Positions 1 through 7,439 of a stretch of DNA of 64,000 nucleotides are shown in pieces. The position numbers and the translations under genes were made by a program. Under the pieces are notes generated by a model that saw nothing but the letters and a program-made list of their open reading frames with translations, was not told where the DNA came from and made no database searches. How positions within the stretch are numbered: position 1 is the stretch's first letter; every line of letters starts with the position of its first letter. The DNA lies in NCBI RefSeq assembly GCF_014656075.1, contig NZ_BNBS01000001.1:227028-291027 (forward strand), given 5' to 3'. This DNA is from Streptomyces hydrogenans. GTDB lineage: Bacteria; Actinomycetota; Actinomycetes; Streptomycetales; Streptomycetaceae.

Positions 1-305
1 CCGCCGGCCACGGCGTTGTGCACGAGGGCGTCGAGGCGGGGTTCGGCGTCCCGGATCCGCCGGGCCAGGGCGCCGACCTGGTCGAGGTCGGAGAGGTCCG
101 CGAGGTAGGTGCGGACCTCGCCGCCGGCGTCCAGGGCGCGGATCTCGTCGGCGAGGGAGTCGAGTCGGCCGGCGTCGCGGCCGTGCAGCAGGACGGTGCC
201 GCCGCGGGCGGCGAGGTCGAGGGCGATGCCCCGGCCGAGGCCCTGGGCGGTGCCGGTGACGAGGGTGGTGTGGTGGTGCGGGAGCCGGTTCATGCGGGTG
301 ATCAT
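1..305 (-). CDS. SDR-family oxidoreductase, N-terminal part (runs off the window edge)
   Basis: The reverse-strand frame opens with an NAD(P)-binding Rossmann signature, LVTGTAQGLGRGIA, near residue 15. A basic loop (LLHGRD) follows, then the LVHNAVAG segment, the SDR equivalent of the NNAG motif. The catalytic Ser-Tyr-Lys region lies beyond base 1, so the substrate cannot be inferred. ATG starts at 305 and 293 are both possible; 305 gives MITRMNR before the fold, and neither has a clear ribosome binding site. It sits downstream of, and on the same strand as, the aldolase and SIS isomerase genes, so a role in the same sugar pathway is possible but not shown. Confidence 0.8.
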   Translation of the reverse strand, partial: MITRMNRLPHHHTTLVTGTAQGLGRGIALDLAARGGTVLLHGRDAGRLDSLADEIRALDAGGEVRTYLADLSDLDQVGALARRIRDAEPRLDALVHNAVAG

Positions 306-342
306 GGCCGGGCGGTCGGCGGGGTGGGGAGGGCGCGCCGGA

Positions 343-363
343 CCTGGTGTCGTCACCACCAGG
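343..363 (-). terminator. Small inverted repeat between the aldolase and SDR genes
   Basis: CCTGGTG and CACCAGG form a perfect 7-bp inverted repeat with a 7-nt loop, just past the stop of the aldolase gene. It could be a weak attenuator/terminator or an operator for the SDR gene. There is no T tract, so the function is undecided. Confidence 0.3.
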
Positions 364-388
364 CTCGGCGGCCGGGTCCCGGTGCGGG

Positions 389-1225
389 TCAGCGGGGGTC
401 GAGGAGTCCGAGGAGCCGGGTGACGGCCTCGGCGACGGCGGTGCGGGCCGGGGCGAGGTAGCGGCGCGGGTCCACGTCGGCGGGGTGGGCGGCGAGGTGG
501 TCGCGGACGGCGCGGGTGAAGACCTGGTTGAGGTGGGTGGAGACGTTCACCTTGGTCATGCCGGCGGCCACGGCCCGCGCGAGGAGGGGGTCGGGGACGC
601 CGGAGGAGCCGTGCAGCACGAGGGGGACGTCGACGGCGGCCCGGAGCCGGGCGATGAGGTCGAGGTCCAGGACGGCGTCCCGGGTGACCATCTGGTGGAC
701 GCTGCCGACGGCGACGGCGAGGGCGTCCACACCGGTGGCGGCGACGAAGGAGCGGGCCTCGTCGGGGTCGGTGCGGACGCCGGGGTCGTGCGCCCCGCCC
801 TTGCCGCCGATCTCGCCGAGTTCGCCCTCGACCCAGACGCCGTTCCGGTGGCAGTGCTCGACGACCGCGCGGGTCGCGGCCACGTTCTCCTCGTACGGCA
901 GCCGCGCCGCGTCGAACATCACGGAGCCGAGGCCGAGTTCCACGGCCTCGTGGACGAGGTCCGTGCTCTCGGCGTGGTCGAGGTGGACGGCGACGGGGGT
1001 CTTGGCGGCGCGGGCGAGCGCGAGGCAGGCGAGCGCGACGGGTTCGAGACCGCCGTGGTAGCGGACGGTGTTCTCGCTGATCTGGAGGACGACCGGGCGG
1101 TCGGCCCGCTCGGCTCCGGCGACGATGGCCTGGGCGTGCTCCAGTTGGAGGACGTTGAAGGCGCCCGTGCCGGCGCCGCCGGCGCGGGCCCGCCGGACGA
1201 GCTCGTGGGTCGGGGTCAGTGGCAT
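389..1225 (-). CDS. Class II (zinc) ketose-bisphosphate aldolase, FbaA/GatY/KbaY family
   Basis: The 278-aa protein is collinear with class II aldolases, which cleave fructose- or tagatose-1,6-bisphosphate to DHAP and glyceraldehyde-3-phosphate in the cytosol. Visible family marks are GAFNV near residue 22, the zinc-site HLDHA near 81, EGELGEIGG near 136 and LHGSSGVPD near 207, the last carrying another zinc ligand His and the phosphate loop. The second His site reads GSVHQM rather than the usual GTxHG. The size is that of the GatY/KbaY branch rather than the larger housekeeping Fba. It lies beside a SIS isomerase and opposite a DeoR regulator, a layout typical of amino-sugar or galactitol/tagatose catabolic clusters. 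The exact sugar is inferred only. Confidence 0.85.
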   Translation of the reverse strand: MPLTPTHELVRRARAGGAGTGAFNVLQLEHAQAIVAGAERADRPVVLQISENTVRYHGGLEPVALACLALARAAKTPVAVHLDHAESTDLVHEAVELGLGSVMFDAARLPYEENVAATRAVVEHCHRNGVWVEGELGEIGGKGGAHDPGVRTDPDEARSFVAATGVDALAVAVGSVHQMVTRDAVLDLDLIARLRAAVDVPLVLHGSSGVPDPLLARAVAAGMTKVNVSTHLNQVFTRAVRDHLAAHPADVDPRRYLAPARTAVAEAVTRLLGLLDPR

Positions 1226-1303
1226 GGTCCTGCTCCGGGTGCGGGTCGGGGTCGGGGGCTGGTGGACGGGCCGAGTACCGGGCTGGGGCGGGAGGCTCCG
1301 CGC

Positions 1304-2233
1304 TCAGGCCCCGGCGCCCGCGTCGGCGAGGACGACGGAGCGGGTGAGGTTGCGGGGCCGGTCCGGGTCGAGGCCGCGGTCCTCGGCGACCGCGACGGCG
1401 AGCCGCTGGGCCAGGACGAGTTCGGCGAGCGGGTCGAGGTCTCCGGCGACGAGGGTGCCGCCGACCGCGCGGACCTCCTCGGCGAGGCCGTCGGGCAGCG
1501 GGCCGAAGCTCCAGGCGACGCGCCCGGGGGCGGTGATGCTGATGGGCCCGTGGCGGTACTCCATCGCCGGGTACGCCTCCGTCCAGGCGCCGGCCGCCTC
1601 GCGCATCTTGAGCCCGGCCTCCTGGGCGAGGCCGTAGGTCCAGCCGGTGCCGAGGAAGGTGAACTGCCCGGCCTCCCGGACGGCGGTCTCCAGCGGGCGG
1701 GCGAGGGCGAGTTCGGCGTCGTCGGCGGCGCGGGCGACGGTCCCCACCCCGTCGGGCAGGGCGTCCTCGGCCTCCAGGTGGGCGCGGAACAGGGCGAGGG
1801 CCGTGGTGGCGAAGCGGGTCTGGACGACCGACTCCTCGTCGGCGAAGTCGAGGACCGCGACGGCGTCGGCCAGCTCCATGACGGGGGTGGCCGGGTCGGC
1901 GGTGATCGCCGCGGTGGGGACCGTCCCGGCCAGTCGGGCGAGGACCGCCAGGACCTCGCTGGTGGTGCCGGAGCGGGTGAGGGCGACGACCCGGTCGTAG
2001 CGGCGGGAGAAGGGGAAGCGGGAGGCGGCGAAGGCGTCGGTCTCGCCGTGGCCGCCGGCCTCGCGCAGGTCGGCGTAGGCCTGGGCCATGAACCAGGAGG
2101 TGCCGCAGCCGATCACGGCGACGCGCTCGCCGCGCCGGGGCAGCGCGGACGCGTGCCGCGGCAGCGTGCGCAGCGCCTCGCGCCAGACGGCGGGTTGGGT
2201 GGCGATCTCGGTGGTGGTACGGGAGGGGGCCAT
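1304..2233 (-). CDS. SIS-domain sugar isomerase/deaminase (AgaS/GlmS-isomerase-like)
   Basis: This 309-aa protein has two SIS (sugar isomerase) halves. The first has IGCGTSWFMAQAYADLREA near residue 40 and the phosphosugar-binding LTRSGTTSEV near 86. The second has FLGTGWTYGLAQEAGLKMREA near 190 and YRHGPIS near 222, the segment that supplies active-site residues in GlmS-type isomerases. The family converts ketose-6-phosphates to aldose- or amino-sugar phosphates. The start at 2233 (ATGGCCCCC) is preferred because upstream codons lie in the divergent promoter region. It probably forms an operon with the aldolase 78 bases downstream and is repressed by the divergently encoded DeoR protein. Alternative: glucosamine-6-phosphate deaminase-like activity. 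Confidence 0.85.
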   Translation of the reverse strand: MAPSRTTTEIATQPAVWREALRTLPRHASALPRRGERVAVIGCGTSWFMAQAYADLREAGGHGETDAFAASRFPFSRRYDRVVALTRSGTTSEVLAVLARLAGTVPTAAITADPATPVMELADAVAVLDFADEESVVQTRFATTALALFRAHLEAEDALPDGVGTVARAADDAELALARPLETAVREAGQFTFLGTGWTYGLAQEAGLKMREAAGAWTEAYPAMEYRHGPISITAPGRVAWSFGPLPDGLAEEVRAVGGTLVAGDLDPLAELVLAQRLAVAVAEDRGLDPDRPRNLTRSVVLADAGAGA

Positions 2234-2381
2234 GCGCACTCCTTGCACGAAAGAGACAGCAGAGATGCGTGAAGATGCTCGAAGAAAGCAGTATTCAAGC
2301 AGATTCACACACCCTTCGGCCAGGGTGCCTGCGTACGGCGACGTAGGATCAGGGCCGTACCCACGGGAGGATCGGTCCTGC
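2234..2381. promoter_or_regulatory. Divergent promoter region of the sugar operon and deoR-type gene
   Basis: This 148-base gap between two divergent genes is locally AT- and purine-rich (around 2250-2310, with CTCGAAGAAAGCAG and TTCAAGCAGATTC), unlike the surrounding coding DNA. DeoR-family repressors normally bind such intergenic tracts. No exact operator repeat could be assigned by eye. Confidence 0.5.
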
Positions 2382-3188
2382 ATGTCCAAGCACGAGCGGT
2401 GGAACGCGCTCCTGGAACTCCTCGCGTCCGCGGGCAGGCTGGAGGTCGAGGAGGCCGCGACGTCCCTGGCCGTCTCCGCGGCCACCATCCGCCGCGACCT
2501 CGACGAACTCGCCGAGCAGCGCCTCCTGGTCCGCACCCGCGGCGGAGCGCTCGCGCACGGGGTGTCGTACGAGCTGCCGCTGCGCTACAAGTCGGGCCGG
2601 CACGCCGCGGAGAAGTCCCGGATCGCCGCCGCCGCGGCCGAGCTGATCGCGCCGGGCGAGGTCGTCGGACTGAACGGCGGGACGACGACCAGCGAGGTCG
2701 CGCGGGCGCTGGCCGTGCGGTTCGCGGGCGAGCGCCCCGAGGCCGGCCATCCCGCCCCGGCCGCCGGCCCCGCCCTGACCGTGGTCACCAACGCGCTCAA
2801 CATCGCCTCCGAGCTGGCGGTGCGCCCCCAGATCAAGCTCGTGACGACCGGCGGGGTGGCCCGCCCGCAGAGCTACGAACTGGTGGGTCCGCTCGCCGCA
2901 GGCGTCCTGGACGAGGTGGTCCTCGACACGGTGGTGCTCGGGGTCGACGGGGTGGACCCGGCGCTCGGGGCGATGGCGCACCAGGAGGAGGAGGCCAGCA
3001 TCAGCCGGCTCTTCGCCGAACGGGCCGGCCGGGTCGTCGTGGTGACCGACTCGTCGAAGCTGGGGCGGCGCGCCTTCGCCCGGATCTGCGGCCTCGACCG
3101 GGTCGACCTGCTGGTGACCGACACCGGCGTCGACCCGGGGACGGCGGACCGGCTGACCGAGGCGGGGGTCCGGGTCCACACCGTCTGA
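2382..3188 (+). CDS. DeoR/GlpR-family transcriptional repressor
   Basis: The 268-aa protein has an N-terminal winged helix-turn-helix with the DeoR signature (VEEAATSLAVSAATIRRDL, residues ~20-38, then RTRGGAL). A DeoRC sensor domain follows, with the phosphosugar-binding LNGGTTTSEVARAL near 97, VVTNALNIA near 134 and VLGVDGVD near 184, and TDSSKLGRRAF near 222. The family senses phosphorylated sugars and represses nearby catabolic genes. It is divergent from the SIS isomerase/aldolase pair and probably represses them. A short insert (ERPEAGHPAPAAGPA) in the sensor domain is unusual. The ATG start follows GGGAGGATCGGTCCTGC. Confidence 0.9.
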   Translation: MSKHERWNALLELLASAGRLEVEEAATSLAVSAATIRRDLDELAEQRLLVRTRGGALAHGVSYELPLRYKSGRHAAEKSRIAAAAAELIAPGEVVGLNGGTTTSEVARALAVRFAGERPEAGHPAPAAGPALTVVTNALNIASELAVRPQIKLVTTGGVARPQSYELVGPLAAGVLDEVVLDTVVLGVDGVDPALGAMAHQEEEASISRLFAERAGRVVVVTDSSKLGRRAFARICGLDRVDLLVTDTGVDPGTADRLTEAGVRVHTV

Positions 3189-3205
3189 CGACCCCCGCAC
3201 CACCT

Positions 3206-3275
3206 ATTGGTCGCACCTGATACCAATCCCGCACTGGTTGGACCAGGGTGAACGCCCGCGATCCGGGTGTTCACC
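3206..3275. promoter_or_regulatory. Cluster of inverted repeats upstream of phospholipase C (GntR-like and PHO-box-like half sites)
   Basis: Three symmetric elements lie in 70 bases. ATTGGT (3206) is inverted to ACCAAT (3222). CTGGT-TGG-ACCAG (3234-3246) resembles a GntR/DasR operator (consensus ACTGGTCTAGACCAGT) but its centre is one base shorter. GGTGAAC (3247) is inverted to GTTCACC (3269); GTTCACC is the core of Streptomyces PHO boxes, though these are normally direct repeats. Phospholipase genes are often phosphate-regulated. Binding by PhoP or a GntR protein is inference. Confidence 0.4.
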
Positions 3276-3371
3276 AAGCCCTTACTTCACGGGCGTATAC
3301 CTTTGGGCGCCGCTCCCCCATCATGTCTGCCGACGTGCCCGCGGGGCACACCGTGACAGGAGGGGCGGGGC

Positions 3372-5408
3372 ATGCTTCCCATCAGCCGCAGAGGGTTCGT
3401 CGGGATCGGCGCGGGGCTCGGTGCCGGACTCGTCACGGGGGCCGGACTGCCCCCGGCGACGGCCTCGGCCGCCGCGCGGGCCGCGACCGGCACCCTGACC
3501 GACGTCCGGCACGTGGTGATCCTGATGCAGGAGAACCGCAGCTTCGACCACTACTTCGGCACGCTCCGCGGCGTGCGCGGCTTCGGCGACCGGGCGGCGG
3601 GAAACATCCCCGGCGGCTGGGGCACCTTCCAGCAGCCGAACTGGGGCGGCCGGCAGTTCCCGTGGAAGCTGAGCGACACGCCGCCGGCCGGCGGGGTCGA
3701 CGGCGAGACGCTCGCCCAGTGCAACGGCGACCTGCCGCACAGCTGGACCTCGCAGCACTCCGCGTGGAACAAGGGCCGGCTCGACAACTGGGTGACGGGC
3801 GTGGGCAACACCCGCACGCTCGGCCACCTGGACCGCGAGGACATCCCCTTCCACCACGCGCTCGCCGATCACTACACGGTCTGCGACGCGTACTTCTGCT
3901 CGGCGCTCAGCGCCACCGGCCCCAACCGCACCTTCCTGTGGAGCGGGAAGATCGACGGCTCCAGCAAGGACGGCGGCGACGAGTCGGGCCTGACCTGGGA
4001 GACGTACGCGGAGGCGCTGCAGCGGGCCGGGGTGAGCTGGAAGGTCTACCAGAACGCCCAGGACAACTACGGCGACAACGGCCTCGCGTACTTCAAGAGG
4101 TTCACCGACGCCCGGCCCGGCGACCCGCTGTACGACCGGGGCATGGCCTCGGTCCCGAAGGTCACCGGCTCGACCCCGGACGACATCGCCGCCGCGATCC
4201 GCGCCGACGTCGTCGCCGGGACGCTGCCGCAGGTGTCGTGGGTGGTGGCGAACGAGGCGTTCTCCGAGCACCCGTACGCCCCTCCCGGCGACGGCGCCCA
4301 CTTCGTCGACCTGGTCTACCGCGCCCTGACGGCGAACCCCGAGGTCTTCGACTCGACCGTGATGATCCTCAACTACGACGAGAACGACGGCTTCTTCGAC
4401 CACGTGCCACCGCCCGTCGCCCCGCCCGGCACCCCCGGCGAGTACCTCGACGGCGCGCCGATCGGCCTCGGCTTCCGGGTCCCCATGCTGGTCATGTCCC
4501 CGTGGACGCGCGGCGGCTGGGTCAGCTCGGAGGTCTTCGACCACACCTCGGTCCTGCGCTTCCTGGAGACCTGGACCGCCGCCCTCGGCACCCCGGCGGC
4601 CTGCCCGAACATCAGCGCCTGGCGGCGGAGGGTGACCGGCGACCTCACCGGCGTCTTCGACTTCGCCCGCCCGGTGTACGGGGTCCCCGCCGGCCTCCCG
4701 TCGACGGCGAAGGTCATCGGCATGTCCACCTGCGGCCCGCTTCCCAACCCCGCGCCGCAGAACAACGCGCTGCCCGCCCAGGAGCCCGGCAACCGCCCGG
4801 CGCGGGCCCTGCCCTACCAGCCGAACGGCAACCTCGACCGCTTCGAGTTCGGGGCGGCGGGCAAGATCCTCGCCTGGTTCTCCATGACCAACGAGGGCCC
4901 GCAGGCCCGACGGGCCGCCCACTTCTCGATCCACCCGCACCAGTACCGCGACACCGCCGCCTGGCAGTACACGGTCGATCCCGGCACCACCGCCACCGAC
5001 TACTTCAACATCGGCCTCGGCTCCGGCTCGGGGAAGTACGACCTCTCGATGATGGGCCCGAACCGCTTCCTGCGCCGGTTCATCGGCGACGCCTCCAAGG
5101 CCGGCAGGGCGATCGAGGCGGCGGCCCGCTTCGCCGTCGAACCGGGCACCGGGAAGACGGCGATCTGGTTCCGGCTCACCAACACCTCGGCCGGCCCGGT
5201 CACCTTCACGATCCGCTCCAACGCCTACCGCGCGGACGGCCCGTGGACCTACACCGTCCCGGCGAACTCCACGCGCGAGGACCACTTCAACGCGGTGGCG
5301 TACCAGGACGGCTGGTACGACTTCACCGTCCTGGCGGACATCGACGGCACCTGGTCGCGCCGCTACACCGGCCACATCGAGACGGGGGCGCCGAGCGTCA
5401 CCGGCTGA
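3372..5408 (+). CDS. Secreted phosphocholine-type phospholipase C (non-haemolytic PLC family)
   Basis: The 678-aa protein belongs to the bacterial phosphatidylcholine-hydrolysing phospholipase C/acid phosphatase superfamily. It starts with a twin-arginine signal (ISRRGFVGIGAGLG). The catalytic domain has the metal/nucleophile motif MQENRSFDHYFGT near residue 52, HYTVCDAYFCS near 172 and NYDENDGFFDHVPPP near 333. Two C-terminal beta-sandwich repeats (DUF756, about 480-570 and 590-675) share F..TN. and W.YTV elements, as in Pseudomonas PlcH/PlcN. It would act outside the cell to release phosphate-containing head groups. The start is chosen because the Tat signal begins at once after an AGGAGGGGCGGGGC ribosome binding site. 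Confidence 0.92.
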   Translation: MLPISRRGFVGIGAGLGAGLVTGAGLPPATASAAARAATGTLTDVRHVVILMQENRSFDHYFGTLRGVRGFGDRAAGNIPGGWGTFQQPNWGGRQFPWKLSDTPPAGGVDGETLAQCNGDLPHSWTSQHSAWNKGRLDNWVTGVGNTRTLGHLDREDIPFHHALADHYTVCDAYFCSALSATGPNRTFLWSGKIDGSSKDGGDESGLTWETYAEALQRAGVSWKVYQNAQDNYGDNGLAYFKRFTDARPGDPLYDRGMASVPKVTGSTPDDIAAAIRADVVAGTLPQVSWVVANEAFSEHPYAPPGDGAHFVDLVYRALTANPEVFDSTVMILNYDENDGFFDHVPPPVAPPGTPGEYLDGAPIGLGFRVPMLVMSPWTRGGWVSSEVFDHTSVLRFLETWTAALGTPAACPNISAWRRRVTGDLTGVFDFARPVYGVPAGLPSTAKVIGMSTCGPLPNPAPQNNALPAQEPGNRPARALPYQPNGNLDRFEFGAAGKILAWFSMTNEGPQARRAAHFSIHPHQYRDTAAWQYTVDPGTTATDYFNIGLGSGSGKYDLSMMGPNRFLRRFIGDASKAGRAIEAAARFAVEPGTGKTAIWFRLTNTSAGPVTFTIRSNAYRADGPWTYTVPANSTREDHFNAVAYQDGWYDFTVLADIDGTWSRRYTGHIETGAPSVTG

Positions 5409-5426
5409 CCGCCCCGGCGCGCGCCC

Positions 5427-6026
5427 TCACCGCCCGGCCAGGGCCGCGCGCCGGATCGTGGCGTCGAGGAGCGCGAGCGCGTCCTCGGCGGTGCGGCCCG
5501 GGGCGCGGTTCCAGGGGCCGATGAGTCCGTGCCACCCGCGGGACCGCAGCTCGGTCATGACCCAGGCGCCGGCCTCGTTCATGGTCGACGCGCTGCCGTG
5601 GCCGAGCCGATGGGCGGCGAGCAGGGCGCCGCAGAGACAGCGGGCGCCCCGGGCGTCGCGCAGCTTGTACGGGGTGTTCTGCCAGCCCCATTCGGTCAGC
5701 ACCCGGCGCGCGTGGGCGAGGTGGACGGAGGGGCGCACGTCGGACCGGCCGATCCGGCGCCAGACGTGCAGCCGGTCCGGGAGGGCGGCCCCGATCCGGC
5801 CGGGCAGCGGGCGCTCGGCGGGCGGGGCCGGAGGCAGCGCGCCGAGCGCGTCGGCCACCAGCCGGTCCACGGGGACGGTGAGGAGACTCCGCCACGCGTC
5901 GGAGGCGGGGGCGGGCGGAGCCGGGGGCGCGGACGGGAGCAGGCGATCCCAGGCGGCGCTCTCGTAGAGGCGGGCGGCCTCGCGGTCGAGCGCGTCGGGG
6001 TCGTTCAGCAGGGCGGGGGAGGACAT
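5427..6026 (-). CDS. DUF6197-family protein
   Basis: The 199-aa protein has a conserved core, AHARRVLTEWGWQNTPYKL followed by RDARGARCLCGALLAAHR, the pattern of the actinobacterial DUF6197 family of unknown function. The N-terminal ~90 residues are Ala/Pro-rich and low complexity. A second conserved stretch, WNRAPGRTAEDALALLDATI, closes the protein. The start at 6026 (MSSPALL) was chosen over longer openings because upstream sequence becomes AT-rich and non-coding. It converges on the phospholipase C gene across 18 bases. Confidence 0.7.
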   Translation of the reverse strand: MSSPALLNDPDALDREAARLYESAAWDRLLPSAPPAPPAPASDAWRSLLTVPVDRLVADALGALPPAPPAERPLPGRIGAALPDRLHVWRRIGRSDVRPSVHLAHARRVLTEWGWQNTPYKLRDARGARCLCGALLAAHRLGHGSASTMNEAGAWVMTELRSRGWHGLIGPWNRAPGRTAEDALALLDATIRRAALAGR

Positions 6027-6361
6027 TCCCCCATCATTAGCGCCGTAATGTCCGATTTGCGACTTATGCCCACTCGCATGGAGCAGTCGCGCGACCAACG
6101 ACCCCCGGCATTACGCCGCAGAATTCCCCGAAGGGTACGAGCCGCCCTATTCGGACATTAAGCACCCCGTGACGCGACTCACTTTCTCCGTGCCGACGAC
6201 GGGTCCTCCTCCGTCACGAACCGTGCGCCGCAAGGGATTCCGGAGGGGGTGCCGAAACGATCGATCTTGAATTCCGCCGATTCGATCTCCACCTTCCCTT
6301 TTCCCGCACATTCGCATCTTGTTCCCCGGCGCATTTCTCGCCTACGGTCACCTCCATTCGA
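6027..6361. other. Non-coding stretch upstream of the riboswitch
   Basis: There is no convincing gene here. The sequence is distinctly AT-richer than its surroundings (for example 6035-6070 and 6250-6330) and presumably contains the divergent promoters for the DUF6197 gene and for the riboswitch-controlled cell-wall gene. No -10/-35 pair could be fixed with confidence. Confidence 0.5.
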
Positions 6362-6535
6362 GCGGATCGCCGAATCCTGCCACCGCTCGAAAGACCTCCC
6401 ATTTCACCCGACGGCAGGAGCGGGGGACCCACCACACCGCCGGTCCGGCCCTGCCGGAACGGCTCGGGGTGAAGCCGCGTGCGCGCGGCCGGACAGCTCC
6501 AGTCCGAACCCGACAGCTCACTTCGCAGGCGCCGG
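6362..6535 (+). ncRNA. Cyclic di-AMP (ydaO/yuaA) riboswitch
   Basis: Hallmarks of the class appear in order: ATCGCCGAATCCTGCC at 6366, GGCAGGAGCGGGGGACCCA at 6413, GGGGTGAAGCC at 6466, GACAGCTC at 6492, CCGAACCCGACAGCTCACTT at 6504 and TTCGCAGGCG just before the ribosome binding site. In actinomycetes this riboswitch sits ahead of cell-wall hydrolase and Rpf-type genes and turns them off when c-di-AMP is high. Here it leads straight into a LysM/transglycosylase gene, as expected. The outer boundaries are approximate. Confidence 0.9.
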
Positions 6536-6548
6536 AGAGGAAACCGTC

Positions 6549-7439
6549 ATGCCCGCTCACGGCAAGCACCGCCGCCCCCGACGCCGCCCCGTCTCCCGAG
6601 GTCTCGCTTTCGCGGGCACCGGCGGAGTCGCCCTCGCCCTGCCGCTGGTCGTGCCCGCCGCGGCCGGCGCCGCGCCCCTCCCCGAGTCCGCCGCACCGGC
6701 CGCCGCCGTCAGCGCCCCGACCGTACGGACCGCCGCCGTCACGCAGGCGCCGGCCGCTCCCGCCGCCACCCGCGCGTACACCGTGGTGAAGGGCGACTCG
6801 CTTTCCCTGATCGCCCATCGAAAGGGAATTCAGGGCGGCTGGAAGTCGCTTTACCAGGCGAACAAGACGACCGTCGGTGACAATCCGTCACTCATTCATC
6901 CGGGGCTGGAACTGACGATTCGTCGGGATTCCTCGAAGGCCGCTCCCGCGCCCGAGAAGACGGTCCGGAAGAGCGCCGCGAAGCCCGCCTCCACCGGTTC
7001 GGCCGAACGGGCGAGCCGCTCCGCCGCCCGCACGGCGACCCCCGCCGTACAGACCCAGGCCCCGACCCAGGCCAAGCCGGTCGCCGTCCAGGCCGCGGCC
7101 CCGGCCGCCGCCCGGTACGGCGACAACCTCGACGGCTGGATCCGCGAGTCGCTGGACGTGATGGCCCGTTACGGCATCCCCGGTTCGTACGACGGCATCC
7201 TCCGCAACGTCATGCGCGAGTCCTCCGGCAACCCCCGCGCCGTCAACCTCTGGGACTCCAACGCCGTGAAGGGCACCCCCTCGAAGGGCCTGCTCCAGGT
7301 CATCGACCCGACGTTCTCGGCCTACCACGTGCCGGGCACCTCGCTCGACCCGTACGACCCCGTCGCGAACATCACCGCCGCCTGCAACTACGCGGCCGAC
7401 CGGTACGGCTCCATCGACAACGTCAACGGCGCCTACTGA
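6549..7439 (+). CDS. Secreted LysM / transglycosylase-SLT cell-wall protein
   Basis: The 296-aa protein has an N-terminal export signal with basic start (MPAHGKHRRPRRRP) and an Ala-rich hydrophobic core ending near AGAAP. It continues with a LysM domain (YTVVKGDSLSLIAHRKGI, ~residues 77-122, peptidoglycan binding), an Ala/Lys/Thr-rich linker and a C-terminal SLT-type lytic transglycosylase domain. That domain shows ILRNVMRESSGNPRAVN (the catalytic Glu lies in MRESSGNP), KGLLQVIDPTF and the C-terminal YAADRYGS. It should cleave peptidoglycan outside the membrane. The AGAGGAAACCGTC ribosome binding site directly follows the c-di-AMP riboswitch, linking expression to cell-wall and osmotic status. 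Confidence 0.92.
   Translation: MPAHGKHRRPRRRPVSRGLAFAGTGGVALALPLVVPAAAGAAPLPESAAPAAAVSAPTVRTAAVTQAPAAPAATRAYTVVKGDSLSLIAHRKGIQGGWKSLYQANKTTVGDNPSLIHPGLELTIRRDSSKAAPAPEKTVRKSAAKPASTGSAERASRSAARTATPAVQTQAPTQAKPVAVQAAAPAAARYGDNLDGWIRESLDVMARYGIPGSYDGILRNVMRESSGNPRAVNLWDSNAVKGTPSKGLLQVIDPTFSAYHVPGTSLDPYDPVANITAACNYAADRYGSIDNVNGAY

Noticed and set aside
347..2272. 641-residue plus-strand frame over the sugar genes
   Set aside because: Gly/Val/Asp-rich shadow across two separate minus-strand genes with recognisable domains.
3233..3246. A genuine DasR site
   Set aside because: The dyad arms fit, but the centre is one base shorter than the consensus, so it is reported only as GntR-like.
3321..5375. 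Long minus-strand frame opposite phospholipase C
   Set aside because: Shadow frame; the plus strand encodes a full Tat-exported enzyme with catalytic motifs.
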